64,000 nucleotides of DNA from SVFI01 sp045546735 (lineage in GTDB: Bacteria > Bacillota > Clostridia > Lachnospirales > Lachnospiraceae). The translations under genes and the position numbers were made by a program. The notes under the pieces are model-generated. The model saw only the letters and a program-made list of their open reading frames with translations, was not told the origin of the DNA and searched no databases. Numbering within the stretch: position 1 is the first letter of the stretch; each line of letters begins with the position of its first letter. Below, piece after piece: positions 32,158-41,224 of the stretch. The DNA lies in NCBI GenBank assembly GCA_045546735.1, contig JAZQDJ010000120.1:50151-114150 (forward strand), written 5' to 3'.

Positions 32158-32191
32158 ATAAAAAAGGTCTGTTCCCTATGGAATAGACCTT
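32158..32191 (-). terminator. Terminator of the MFS-pncB-degV operon
   Basis: AAGGTCT/AGACCTT (32164-32170, 32185-32191) and inner TTCC/GGAA enclose a CTAT loop; on the minus strand the hairpin ends in a T-run. Confidence 0.85.
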
Positions 32192-32203
32192 AACTTTATA
32201 TAT

Positions 32204-33109
32204 TTATTTTATAGCCGGACTATAATCAACAAAATAATCTGCAAATTCTCCGTCATCCGCATCAAAGAAACAGATGCCGACAATGCCTCGTCCTGTGTGA
32301 GCTCCGATAGCGCAGCCTACGGTCGAGATAAAATATTCTTTCGGTGAAACCTGCTCATCAAGATATTTCTGAACAAGAGAAAGAGACTCTAAGTCTTCCC
32401 CGTGACATACGGCAATTGTTTGTGAAGATGGCTTATAAGCATTCTCTTTTACATATTCCACAAGTGTTTTGAAGGCTTTTTTGCTACCGCGTACTTTCTG
32501 CAGAACAGAAAGTTTTCCTTCTTTATCTACAATCAGAATCGGTTTAATATCCAGTGTTTCACCGATAGTTCCGGAAACTTTGGAAAGACGTCCGCCCTTG
32601 ATAAGATAGTTGAGTGTACGTACAGTAAACACATGATGAATATGTGAAATATAGTATTCTGCTGCCTTAAGGATCGTTTCTTTGTCAGCACCTTTTTCCA
32701 GCATATGCACAAGTTTGGAAACGACAAGTCCGAATCCGATGGATGCACACTTGGAATCAACAATTGTCAGATCAAAATCAGGATAGTCCTCAAGAACATT
32801 GGATTTTGCAATGTTTGCAGCATTAAATGTTCCGGCAATTCCTGTGGAAAAGCATAAGTAAATGACGGTGTCTCCCGCCTCCGCATATGGACGGAATGCA
32901 TTTTCGAACATTTCCGGATTAATATGATAGGTACGGATTTCGCGTTTCATATCGTCAAGGATGTCGTAAAATTCTCCTGTTTGAATCGTGTCTCCGTCAA
33001 AATAGTCTACGTCATCAATCACAACCGGTGTCGGGATTACATGAAGTCCATGTTTCTCAACATAACTTTTCGGAAGATCGGTGGCAGAGTCGGTAATAAT
33101 TTTCAGCAT
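32204..33109 (-). CDS. DegV family fatty-acid-binding protein
   Basis: 301 residues; AGGGGG ribosome binding site. DegV signatures: MLKIITDSATDLPKSYVEKHGLHVIPTPV at the start, CFSTGIAGTFNAANIA near 87, VRTLNYLIKGGRLSKVSG near 160 and IGAHTGRGIVGICFF at the end. Expected to carry a fatty acid for FakA-type phosphorylation. It lies 37 nt after pncB on the same strand, so likely the last gene of that operon, though no functional link is known. Confidence 0.9.
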   Translation of the reverse strand: MLKIITDSATDLPKSYVEKHGLHVIPTPVVIDDVDYFDGDTIQTGEFYDILDDMKREIRTYHINPEMFENAFRPYAEAGDTVIYLCFSTGIAGTFNAANIAKSNVLEDYPDFDLTIVDSKCASIGFGLVVSKLVHMLEKGADKETILKAAEYYISHIHHVFTVRTLNYLIKGGRLSKVSGTIGETLDIKPILIVDKEGKLSVLQKVRGSKKAFKTLVEYVKENAYKPSSQTIAVCHGEDLESLSLVQKYLDEQVSPKEYFISTVGCAIGAHTGRGIVGICFFDADDGEFADYFVDYSPAIK

Positions 33110-33146
33110 AACAATACCCCCTTACTAAAATTCATTCACTATTTTA

Positions 33147-34601
33147 TCAATCCTTACTCATCTGGTCAAGAAGACTGATTTTGATGTCATACAGTCTCGG
33201 TGAGAGATCGACATATACCTTATGCGGATTGACAAGACGTCTTGTTTCCGGCCAAAGTGTTTCGAGCTCCTGCTGACAGTAGGCCCGGATATCCATAACT
33301 TTTGGTGATTCATACACACATTCTCCGTTTAAGAAAACAGGAACCATAAGGTCGCGGAGTGTATAAGTACCTGCGGCTAACTTTGTCTTCTTCCATGGTT
33401 CGAGCGGATCGAAGAGAAGAAGAGGCTGGTTTTCATCAAAAACATCATCTACAAGGCAGATGAGATCTGCTTTGATTTTTCCGGATTCTTTTTCATATAC
33501 ACGATAAATCTTTTTGTTACCCGGATTTGTTACTTTTTCTGTATTTTCAGAAAGTTTAATCTTCGGGATAAATTTGCCGTCTTTTCCTTTAATGGCAGCA
33601 AGTTTGTAAACGCCGCCGAAGGACGGGCAGTCCTTACTTGTAATCAGATGTGTTCCGACACCCCAGGAAGTAATCGTTGCACCCTGTGCTTTCAAGCTGT
33701 CAATCAGGTTTTCGTCAAGGTCATTGGAAGCGGAAATAATCGCATCCGTAAAGCCTGCCTCATCGAGCATTTTGCGGGCTTTTTTAGAAATATATGCAAG
33801 GTCTCCGGAATCAAGACGGATACCATATTTTTTGGATTTAATTCCTGCATCGCGCATTTCGGAAAAGACGCGGATGGCATTCGGAACGCCGGATTTTAAT
33901 GTATCATAAGTGTCCACGAGCAAAATACACGCATCCGGATAAATGTCTGCGTAAGCTTTGAATGCTGTGTATTCATCCGGGAAACTCATAATCCAGCTGT
34001 GGGCATGTGTTCCGCTGACAGGAACATCAAACAGCTGCCCTGCAAGTACGTTGGAAGTTCCGACACAGCCGCCAATCATAGCTGCTCTGGCACCGTAGGT
34101 ACCGGCGTCAGGTCCCTGAGAACGGCGGAGTCCGAATTCCATAACGCCGTCGCCTTTTGCTGCGTAGCATACGCGGGACGCTTTCGTAGCGATAAGACTC
34201 TGATGGTTGATGATATTTAAAATTGCCGTTTCCACAAGCTGTGCCTGCATAATCGGTGCAATAACCTTAATCATCGGCTCTCTCGGGAACATTACACTTC
34301 CTTCCGGAATCGCGTAAATATCGCCTGTGAATTTGAAATCTTTCAGATAGTCAAGGAAATCTTGTGAAAAAATACCGAGACTTGCAAGATAGTCAATATC
34401 TTCTTTTTCAAATTTCAGTTCTTTTACGTACTGTATCACTTGTTCAAGACCGGCCATAATGGAATATCCGCTGTCCATAGGATTCTGGCGGAAAAAGGCA
34501 TCAAAGATGACAGTTTCATTCATATCTTTGTGATTGAAATAACCCTGCATCATAGTCAGTTCGTAGAGGTCGGTCAGGAGTGTTAAATTTTGTCTGTCCA
34601 T
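33147..34601 (-). CDS. pncB: Nicotinate phosphoribosyltransferase
   Basis: 484 residues from the ATG at 34601 (GGAGG upstream; the earlier in-frame ATG overlaps that site). MDRQNLTLLTDLYELTMMQGYF, FRQNPMDSGYSIMAGLEQ, GLRRSQGPDAGTYGARAAMIGGCVGTSNVLAG, VSGTHAHSWIMSF (His that is phosphorylated in this family) and SNDLDENLI are all family motifs. It makes nicotinate mononucleotide from nicotinate and PRPP in the NAD salvage pathway. Starts 1 nt after the stop of the MFS gene, so coupled. Confidence 0.94.
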   Translation of the reverse strand: MDRQNLTLLTDLYELTMMQGYFNHKDMNETVIFDAFFRQNPMDSGYSIMAGLEQVIQYVKELKFEKEDIDYLASLGIFSQDFLDYLKDFKFTGDIYAIPEGSVMFPREPMIKVIAPIMQAQLVETAILNIINHQSLIATKASRVCYAAKGDGVMEFGLRRSQGPDAGTYGARAAMIGGCVGTSNVLAGQLFDVPVSGTHAHSWIMSFPDEYTAFKAYADIYPDACILLVDTYDTLKSGVPNAIRVFSEMRDAGIKSKKYGIRLDSGDLAYISKKARKMLDEAGFTDAIISASNDLDENLIDSLKAQGATITSWGVGTHLITSKDCPSFGGVYKLAAIKGKDGKFIPKIKLSENTEKVTNPGNKKIYRVYEKESGKIKADLICLVDDVFDENQPLLLFDPLEPWKKTKLAAGTYTLRDLMVPVFLNGECVYESPKVMDIRAYCQQELETLWPETRRLVNPHKVYVDLSPRLYDIKISLLDQMSKD

Positions 34602-34602
34602 G

Positions 34603-35850
34603 TTATTTTTCCTCCGCATTTGCCATTTTTTCTGATTTGGAAATCAGTATAAAACCTATAATGAATAAAACTATCAGTGACAGCACACCATACTTGGAGT
34701 TACCGAGGAGTAACGCACAAAGGGAGATGATGAGCGGCCCCATGAAATCTGCAAATTTCCCGAAAATATCGAAAAAGCCGAAGTATTCGCTCGCTTCTTT
34801 TTTCGGAATAAGTTTTCCGAAATAAGAGCGGGAAAGAGCCTGAATACCACCTTGGCACATTCCTACAGCAATAGCGAGAATCCAAAATTCTGTTGCGCTG
34901 GAAAGGCCGTAGCCGAAAACGCAGATAATGCTGTAACAAATAATATATCCCTTGATGATGGTAAGCGTTCCGAATTTGGCGGCAAGTTTTGCACTTGCGA
35001 TTGCACAAGGAAAAGCGACAAACTGCGAAAGCAGAAGCGCTAAAATCATCTGTGTGGAATCAATACCGACTTCACCGCCGTAGCTTGTTGCCATGGAGAT
35101 GATAGTGTAAACACCGTCGATATAGAAAAAGTACCCGATAATAAAATAAAGAAGACTGCGGTTTCTTTTCATTTTTAAAAATGTAAATCCAAGACGCCGG
35201 AAACTGTGGCAGACTACATTTTTTCTCGGACGGAGAAAATGTGTCTGTTTTACATTTTTAAGAAGCGGAATCGTAAGAACAAGCCACCAGACCATTGTAA
35301 TGACAAAAGAAAGCTGCGTGGCAAGAACCGTAGAAAGTCCGAATGGTTTTAACAAAATCAGAAGAATTCCGAGAATAAAAGGAATACAGCTTCCGATGTA
35401 GCCCATCGCATATCCGTAGGATGAAATCTTGTCCATTTTTTCATCGCCTGTCACATCAATCAGCATAGAATCATATAAAATGTTACATGCGGAATATCCG
35501 ATACGTGAGACGATGAAAAAAACGAGAAATACAATCCAGTTCGGTGCCAATGTAAAAGCAAAGCCACCGCCGATGGCCAGACATAGGAAGAATATGAAAA
35601 TCTTCTTTTTGGTATTTTCATAATCAGCAAGTGCACCGAGAACCGGAGCAAGCAATGCCAAAATCAAAATGGAAACAGATGTCGAAGTTCCCCAAATGGA
35701 TGTTGCATGTGTGGCGGAAACGCCGTTTGCCGTGGCTAACGAGCGGAAATAAATAGGAATTGTCGCGGTCAGTATCATGCTGAAGGCAGAGCTGGCCACG
35801 TCATATAAAATCCAACTTTTTTCAGTTTTGGTCATTTTCTGTTTTTCCAT
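34603..35850 (-). CDS. UMF1-family MFS transporter
   Basis: 415 residues with about 12 membrane helices. The start MTKTEKSWILYDVASSAFSMILTATIPIYF and the later YDSMLIDVTGDEKMDKISSYGYAMGYIGS are typical of UMF1/Atg22-like transporters, as is GGIQALSRSYFGKLIPKKEASEYFGFFDIFGKFADFMGP. The substrate is unknown; coupling to pncB suggests nicotinate or a related compound, which is an inference from context only. Confidence 0.85.
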   Translation of the reverse strand: MEKQKMTKTEKSWILYDVASSAFSMILTATIPIYFRSLATANGVSATHATSIWGTSTSVSILILALLAPVLGALADYENTKKKIFIFFLCLAIGGGFAFTLAPNWIVFLVFFIVSRIGYSACNILYDSMLIDVTGDEKMDKISSYGYAMGYIGSCIPFILGILLILLKPFGLSTVLATQLSFVITMVWWLVLTIPLLKNVKQTHFLRPRKNVVCHSFRRLGFTFLKMKRNRSLLYFIIGYFFYIDGVYTIISMATSYGGEVGIDSTQMILALLLSQFVAFPCAIASAKLAAKFGTLTIIKGYIICYSIICVFGYGLSSATEFWILAIAVGMCQGGIQALSRSYFGKLIPKKEASEYFGFFDIFGKFADFMGPLIISLCALLLGNSKYGVLSLIVLFIIGFILISKSEKMANAEEK

Positions 35851-35892
35851 ATATCAGTCTCTCCGATGAGCAGAATAAATTAAAGTCGATTT

Positions 35893-35921
35893 ATTATAGC
35901 ATTTTCCTTTTATAATTGCCA
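35893..35921 (-). promoter_or_regulatory. Promoter of the MFS-pncB operon
   Basis: On the minus strand TGGCAA, 17-nt spacer, and an extended -10 (TGCTATAAT). The -35 is weak (3/6) but the TG motif compensates. Confidence 0.6.
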
Positions 35922-35941
35922 CTTTTACTTTATAAAATCCC

Positions 35942-35971
35942 TTGACAATAAAGGCGAAAGAGCACTATAAT
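35942..35971 (+). promoter_or_regulatory. Sigma-A promoter of the ileS leader
   Basis: Perfect TTGACA (35942-35947), 18-nt spacer, perfect TATAAT (35966-35971). Transcription would begin near 35978. Confidence 0.85.
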
Positions 35972-35977
35972 GCGAAA

Positions 35978-36226
35978 TAGAGAAAGACGATGACGAAGAC
36001 AGTAAGTTATCTGCCAAAGGCAAAGCGAGCCGGAGACGGTGAAAGTCCGGTGCGAGTAACAGATAGCCCAATATCACTTCTGAGTTGCAGGCTGAAACAT
36101 TTTGGAGTAGGTTCTGACGGTATTCGCCCCGTTACAGCGGACACATATAAAACACATTACGTGGGAGTATGCAGTAACAGGTGGTTCACGAAGCGGTAGC
36201 TCGTCCTTTTACGGACGGGTTTTTTT
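35978..36226 (+). promoter_or_regulatory. T-box riboswitch for isoleucyl-tRNA
   Basis: Stem I elements are present: GACGAAGACAGTA (AG bulge region), GCGAGCCGGAGACGGTGAAAG (GNTG region), and a specifier loop with ATC at 36073-36075, an Ile codon, followed by CTTCTGAGTTGCAGGCTGAA. The antiterminator T-box is AACAGGTGGTTCACG around 36177-36190; TGGT pairs with the ACCA end of tRNA-Ile, though the flanks differ from the common GGGTGGTACCGCG. A terminator follows at 36200-36226. Uncharged tRNA-Ile should allow readthrough into ileS. Confidence 0.93.
36200..36226 (+). terminator. T-box-controlled terminator of ileS
   Basis: CTCGTCC (36200-36206) pairs with GGACGGG (36213-36219), 6-nt loop, then seven T. 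Confidence 0.9.
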
Positions 36227-36286
36227 ATTTTATAAACGCAGGTGTCTGTCCCGGAGTCTGCACTCAAAGAAACAGGAGGTAGAAAC

Positions 36287-39200
36287 ATGTACGAAAAAGT
36301 ATCCACGAATCTGAATTTCGTAGAGAGAGAAAAAGAAACAGAAAAATTCTGGCGTGAAAATGACATTTTCCAAAAGAGTATGAAAGCAAGAGAAGGTTGC
36401 CCGACATACACATTTTATGACGGACCGCCGACTGCGAACGGAAAACCGCATATCGGTCACGTTTTGACACGTGTTATCAAAGATATGATTCCGAGATACA
36501 GAACAATGAAAGGTTACATGGTTCCGCGTAAAGCCGGATGGGATACCCATGGCTTACCGGTTGAACTTGAGGTAGAAAAACTCGTCGGTATCGACGGAAA
36601 AGAGCAGATCGAAGCATACGGTCTTGATCCGTTTATCACAAAATGTAAAGAAAGTGTTTGGAAATACAAAGGAATGTGGGAGGACTTCTCTCAGACAGTT
36701 GGTTTCTGGGCAGATATGGATGATCCGTATGTAACTTACGATGATAATTTCATTGAGTCTGAGTGGTGGGCACTCAAAGAAATCTGGGACAAAGGATTGC
36801 TTTACAAAGGATTTAAAATCGTGCCTTATTGTCCGCGTTGCGGAACTCCGCTTTCTTCTCACGAGGTAGCACAGGGTTACAAGGCAGTAAAAGAGCGTTC
36901 CGCAGTGGTTCGTTTCAAAGTTGTCGGCGAAGATGCATATTTCCTCGCTTGGACAACAACACCTTGGACACTTCCGTCTAACGTGGCACTTTGTGTGAAC
37001 CCGGATGAAACATATGTAAAAGTAAAAGCTGCAGATAACTATACTTACTACATGGCAGAGGCACTTCTTGATAAGGTGCTCGGAAAACTTGCCGAGGAAG
37101 GCGAAAAGGCTTATGAAGTACTTGAAACATACAAAGGTACAGACCTTGAGCGTAAAGAGTACGAGCCGCTTTTCAAGTGTGCAGGTGATGCAGCAGAAAA
37201 ACAGGGCAAAAAAGGTCACTATGTGACATGCGATAATTACGTAACAATGACAGACGGTACAGGTATCGTTCATATCGCTCCGGCGTTCGGTGAAGACGAT
37301 GCCCAGGTCGGAAGAAAATACGACCTTCCGTTCGTTCAGTTCGTAAACGGAAAAGGTGAGATGACTGAGGAAACAGACTATGCAGGCATGTTTGTAAAAG
37401 ATGCGGATAAACCAATCCTCATTGATCTTGAAAAAGAAGGAAAACTTTTTGATGCTCCGAAATTTGAGCATGATTATCCGTTCTGCTGGAGATGTGATAC
37501 TCCGCTTATCTATTATGCACGTGAGTCTTGGTTTATCAAGATGACAGCAGTGCGTGATGACCTTGTACGCAACAATAAGACAGTAAACTGGATTCCGGAA
37601 TCTATCGGGGAAGGACGTTTCGGAAACTGGCTTGAAAATATTCAGGACTGGGGTATTTCCCGTGACCGTTACTGGGGAACACCGCTTAATATCTGGCATT
37701 GTCAGGACTGCGGACATATGGAATCTATCGGCAGCCGTGAGCAGCTTGCACAGATGAGCGGCAATGATGCAGCTCTTACCGTAGAACTTCACAGACCGTA
37801 CATTGATGAGATTACAATCACTTGTCCGGATTGCGGAAAAACGATGAAACGTGTTCCGGAAGTTATCGACTGCAGGTTTGACTCAGGAGCGATGCCTTTC
37901 GCACAGCACCACTATCCTTTTGAGAACAAAGACTTGTTCGAGCAGCAGTTCCCGGCACAGTTTATCTCAGAGGCGGTTGACCAGACACGTGGATGGTTCT
38001 ACTCACTTATGGCAGAGTCTACCCTTCTGTTTAACAAAGCTCCTTACGAGAACGTTATCGTTTTAGGTCACGTGCAGGATGAAAACGGACAGAAGATGAG
38101 TAAGTCCAAAGGTAATGCCGATGATCCGTTTGATGCACTTGAGCAGTACGGAGCAGATGCAATCCGTTGGTATTTCTACATCAACTCTGCACCATGGCTT
38201 CCGAACCGTTTCCACGGAAAGGCCGTGCAGGAAGGACAGCGTAAATTCATGGGTACTCTTTGGAACACATATGCGTTCTTCGTACTCTATGCAAATATTG
38301 ATAACTTTGATGCAAGCAAATATACACTCGATTACGACAAGCTTCCGGTTATGGATAAGTGGTTGCTTTCTAAGTTAAACACACTTATCACAGAGGTAGA
38401 TACAAACCTTGATAATTACCGTATTCCGGAGACAGCAAGAGCGCTTGATGAGTTTGTTGATGAGATGAGTAACTGGTACGTGCGCAGAAGCCGTGAGCGT
38501 TTCTGGGCAAAAGGAATGGAGCAGGATAAGATCAATGCATATATGACACTTTACACAGCACTTGTGACAGTGGCAAAATGTGCAGCTCCGATGATTCCGT
38601 TCATGGCAGAAGATATTTACAGAAATCTTGTGTGCACAAACGATGCATCTGCACCTGAAAGTGTACATTTATGTGACTTCCCGGTTGCAAATCCGGCTTA
38701 TGTAGATAAACAGCTTGAGGAAGATATGGAAGCGGTTCTCAAGATTGTTGTTATGGGTCGTGCCTGCAGAAATACAGCAAATATCAAGAACCGTCAGCCG
38801 ATCGGAACAATGTTTGTAAAAGCTGAGAAAGCACTTTCTGAGTTCTATCAGGAGATTATCGAGGATGAACTGAATGTGAAGACAGTGAAGTTTACAGACG
38901 ATGTCAGAGATTTCACAACTTACACATTTAAACCACAGCTTAAGACAGTCGGACCGAAATACGGAAAACAGCTCGGCGGTATTAAAAATTATCTTGCCGG
39001 TGTAGACGGAAATGAAGCTATGGATACATTGAATGCAGGTAATGCGCTTGTATTCGATGTGGACGGTGTTTCCGTAGAGCTTTCTAAGGATGATCTCCTT
39101 ATCGAGATGAGCCAGAAGGAAGGTTACATGTCTGAGGCAGACAACACAGTAACAGTTGTACTTGATACAAACTTGTCAGAAGAGCTCATTGAGGAAGGTT

Positions 39201-39442
39201 TTGTATACGAAATCATCAGCAAGGTGCAGACAATGCGTAAAGATTCCGGTTTTGAAGTGATGGATCACATCAAAGTAGGTATCAGCGGTAACGAAAAGGT
39301 TGCAGGAATTGCACTTGCAAATAAAGATATGATTTGCGGTAAAGTACTTGCAGATGAGCTTGCGGCAGAAGTAGTCTTTGCTAACAGTAAAGAGTGGAAT
39401 GTCAACGGCGAAAAAGTTACTGTTTCTGTAGAGAAAATGTAA
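36287..39442 (+). CDS. ileS: Isoleucyl-tRNA synthetase
   Basis: 1051 residues from the ATG at 36287 (AGGAGG upstream). HIGH motif (KPHIGHVL) at 55-58 and KMSKS near 603-607 in GQKMSKSKGNADDP; the editing domain includes WTTTPWTLPSN. Length over 1000 and the motif context (TFYDGPPTANGKPHIGH) point to the long, eukaryote-like IleRS2 type, which is generally less sensitive to mupirocin; that property is known for the type and not shown here. Controlled by the T-box leader. Ended by a hairpin at 39460. Confidence 0.96.
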   Translation: MYEKVSTNLNFVEREKETEKFWRENDIFQKSMKAREGCPTYTFYDGPPTANGKPHIGHVLTRVIKDMIPRYRTMKGYMVPRKAGWDTHGLPVELEVEKLVGIDGKEQIEAYGLDPFITKCKESVWKYKGMWEDFSQTVGFWADMDDPYVTYDDNFIESEWWALKEIWDKGLLYKGFKIVPYCPRCGTPLSSHEVAQGYKAVKERSAVVRFKVVGEDAYFLAWTTTPWTLPSNVALCVNPDETYVKVKAADNYTYYMAEALLDKVLGKLAEEGEKAYEVLETYKGTDLERKEYEPLFKCAGDAAEKQGKKGHYVTCDNYVTMTDGTGIVHIAPAFGEDDAQVGRKYDLPFVQFVNGKGEMTEETDYAGMFVKDADKPILIDLEKEGKLFDAPKFEHDYPFCWRCDTPLIYYARESWFIKMTAVRDDLVRNNKTVNWIPESIGEGRFGNWLENIQDWGISRDRYWGTPLNIWHCQDCGHMESIGSREQLAQMSGNDAALTVELHRPYIDEITITCPDCGKTMKRVPEVIDCRFDSGAMPFAQHHYPFENKDLFEQQFPAQFISEAVDQTRGWFYSLMAESTLLFNKAPYENVIVLGHVQDENGQKMSKSKGNADDPFDALEQYGADAIRWYFYINSAPWLPNRFHGKAVQEGQRKFMGTLWNTYAFFVLYANIDNFDASKYTLDYDKLPVMDKWLLSKLNTLITEVDTNLDNYRIPETARALDEFVDEMSNWYVRRSRERFWAKGMEQDKINAYMTLYTALVTVAKCAAPMIPFMAEDIYRNLVCTNDASAPESVHLCDFPVANPAYVDKQLEEDMEAVLKIVVMGRACRNTANIKNRQPIGTMFVKAEKALSEFYQEIIEDELNVKTVKFTDDVRDFTTYTFKPQLKTVGPKYGKQLGGIKNYLAGVDGNEAMDTLNAGNALVFDVDGVSVELSKDDLLIEMSQKEGYMSEADNTVTVVLDTNLSEELIEEGFVYEIISKVQTMRKDSGFEVMDHIKVGISGNEKVAGIALANKDMICGKVLADELAAEVVFANSKEWNVNGEKVTVSVEKM

Positions 39443-39459
39443 GATTACAAGATGATTTA

Positions 39460-39496
39460 AACAGGCATATCAGATGACAGGGGTATGCCTGTTTTT
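39460..39496 (+). terminator. Terminator of ileS
   Basis: AACAGGCATA (39460-39469) pairs with TATGCCTGTT (39484-39493); TTT follows. Confidence 0.8.
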
Positions 39497-39521
39497 CATA
39501 AAAACTTATGAGGATTTATAT

Positions 39522-40199
39522 ATGTGGAGTAAGCAATTGCTTCTTTTCGGGCAAAATACGTTAGCTTCAGCTTACGGTCTTATTTTCATGGCAGCAGCAA
39601 TCTTTTTTTTCCGGATGTATAAAGGAGATTTATTTGATTATTATGTCAAAAAAGGAATGGCTTTTTTGGGGACGCTGTTTTTGGTTTCCTGGGCTGTGCT
39701 TGCATCGCAAATCGGTTTTTCGGTTTCGTTTACATATGCAAAGGACGTAATTCTCGGTTTTCTCCTCCGTACGGTTCATCCGGATTTATGGATTATATAT
39801 TCTCTGTTTGGCTTTTTCCTTGTAGCTCCATTTTTAAAAAAGATGGCAGAAGGACTTTCGCAGAAAGAGAAAAAGTGGCTGCTCGGAGTGCTTGTCGGGT
39901 ATTTCGCATTTTTTACAGGAGGGGTTTTGCTCGACTATAAAATTATGTTGTATGGATATCCGTTTTTAAACTGGATTACATATGCTCTTTCCGGTTACCT
40001 TGTGCTTACGATTGATTGGACAAAGGTGCAGATACGCGGTATTTATATTGCCGGAATTCTGGCATTCATTGTTTCGACGGTGGAAGCACTTTGTTTTCCG
40101 GGCGTAAACTGGAGTTTGGATACCATCTGCCTGTCAAGAGTACTGATCTGCCTCGCGATTTTCCTGTGGGTAGGGAAAAGGAGGTGGAAGCATGTCTGA
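39522..40199 (+). CDS. Truncated acyltransferase-3-like membrane protein
   Basis: 225 residues from the ATG at 39522 (GAGGA upstream). About seven membrane helices. The segment IYSLFGFFLVAPFLKKMAEGLSQKEKKWLL aligns with TTLLGFYLVVPFLSVMLRKMTEKEKDVFLL of the next gene, and YGYPFLNWITYALSGYL with EGYPFATYILFCLLGFF. The N-terminal helix with the family's conserved His and the C-terminal helices are missing. It is a shortened paralogue, possibly inactive or a partner subunit. It overlaps the next gene by 8 nt. Confidence 0.65.
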   Translation: MWSKQLLLFGQNTLASAYGLIFMAAAIFFFRMYKGDLFDYYVKKGMAFLGTLFLVSWAVLASQIGFSVSFTYAKDVILGFLLRTVHPDLWIIYSLFGFFLVAPFLKKMAEGLSQKEKKWLLGVLVGYFAFFTGGVLLDYKIMLYGYPFLNWITYALSGYLVLTIDWTKVQIRGIYIAGILAFIVSTVEALCFPGVNWSLDTICLSRVLICLAIFLWVGKRRWKHV

Positions 40200-41196
40200 G
40201 AAAAAAGATTATAAAGCTTCTTACGGACTTCTTCGGATTGTTGCATGTATGACGGTGATTGTGCATCATGTGCTCTCTGCTGTGTACGGGGATTTAACAA
40301 AAACACAGCTTCCGCTTTTGATTGACAATTTACTAATGTGCAACAACGGACTCTTTTTTATGATGAGCGGAAAGTTTGCCTTAGAGAACTACAAAGGTGA
40401 TATAGGGACTTATTACAAAAAGAAAATTACAACGATTGTGATACCGGTATTTATCTTGTCTGTTTTTTATTACATTTGGTATAACGGGACCGGTGTTATT
40501 GATTTTCTTCGGGCATTTATGGCGAATGAAATCGTGGAGTATTTTTGGTTTGTGACAACGCTTTTGGGATTTTATCTTGTTGTACCGTTCCTTTCGGTGA
40601 TGCTTCGTAAGATGACGGAAAAAGAGAAAGACGTATTTTTGTTGTTACTTTTTGTTGTTGTAGGATTAAACAATTTTGGTGAGATAGCAGGCTATGATCT
40701 TCGTGTGGAAGGTTACCCTTTTGCAACGTATATTCTGTTTTGCCTGCTGGGATTTTTTGCCGACAACAGCAGCATGAAAAAGCATGTGAAAGCATATTTG
40801 GTACTCGGAATAATTTCGGCGGTTGTATCGTGCTGGGAGTGCGTAAGACAGATGAATCCGTCGATTTACGGTATCTGTCTGACCAGAATATTCATGTGTA
40901 TCGCGATTTTTTATGCGGTAAGCGTGCATTTGGCACATTTTTCAAAAATTTGTCAAAGACCGATAGTTTTTTTGGCAAAATACACTTTTTATATTTATTT
41001 GTTCCATGGATTTGCGCAGGAAATGGTGCTTTCTTGGACAATTGGTATATACAACGGGCAAAATCAAGCATTCTATTGTGTAATTTGCAGTTTGCTTGTA
41101 TTGGTTCTATCCCTCGTGTTATCTATAATTTTTCAAAGTATTCTTTCTTTTTTGGGAAGATTATTGTATAATTGCACGTGGATAAAAAATGAATAA
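40192..41196 (+). CDS. Acyltransferase-3 family membrane protein
   Basis: 334 residues, about ten helices. The N-terminus LLRIVACMTVIVHHVLS has the conserved His of the acyltransferase-3 family, followed by FFMMSGKFALENY (matching the FF.ISGF motif) and FYIYLFHG near the end. Such enzymes O-acylate cell-wall polymers or exopolysaccharides. Starts inside the shortened paralogue (ribosome binding site GGAGG), so both are coupled; glgP follows 28 nt later. Confidence 0.83.
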   Translation: MSEKKDYKASYGLLRIVACMTVIVHHVLSAVYGDLTKTQLPLLIDNLLMCNNGLFFMMSGKFALENYKGDIGTYYKKKITTIVIPVFILSVFYYIWYNGTGVIDFLRAFMANEIVEYFWFVTTLLGFYLVVPFLSVMLRKMTEKEKDVFLLLLFVVVGLNNFGEIAGYDLRVEGYPFATYILFCLLGFFADNSSMKKHVKAYLVLGIISAVVSCWECVRQMNPSIYGICLTRIFMCIAIFYAVSVHLAHFSKICQRPIVFLAKYTFYIYLFHGFAQEMVLSWTIGIYNGQNQAFYCVICSLLVLVLSLVLSIIFQSILSFLGRLLYNCTWIKNE

Positions 41197-41224
41197 AAAT
41201 ATACAAAAAATGAGGAGAAAAGAA

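Noticed and set aside
36554..37792. 412-codon open frame on the minus strand inside ileS
   Set aside because: Shadow of a strongly biased gene; no family features or ribosome binding site.
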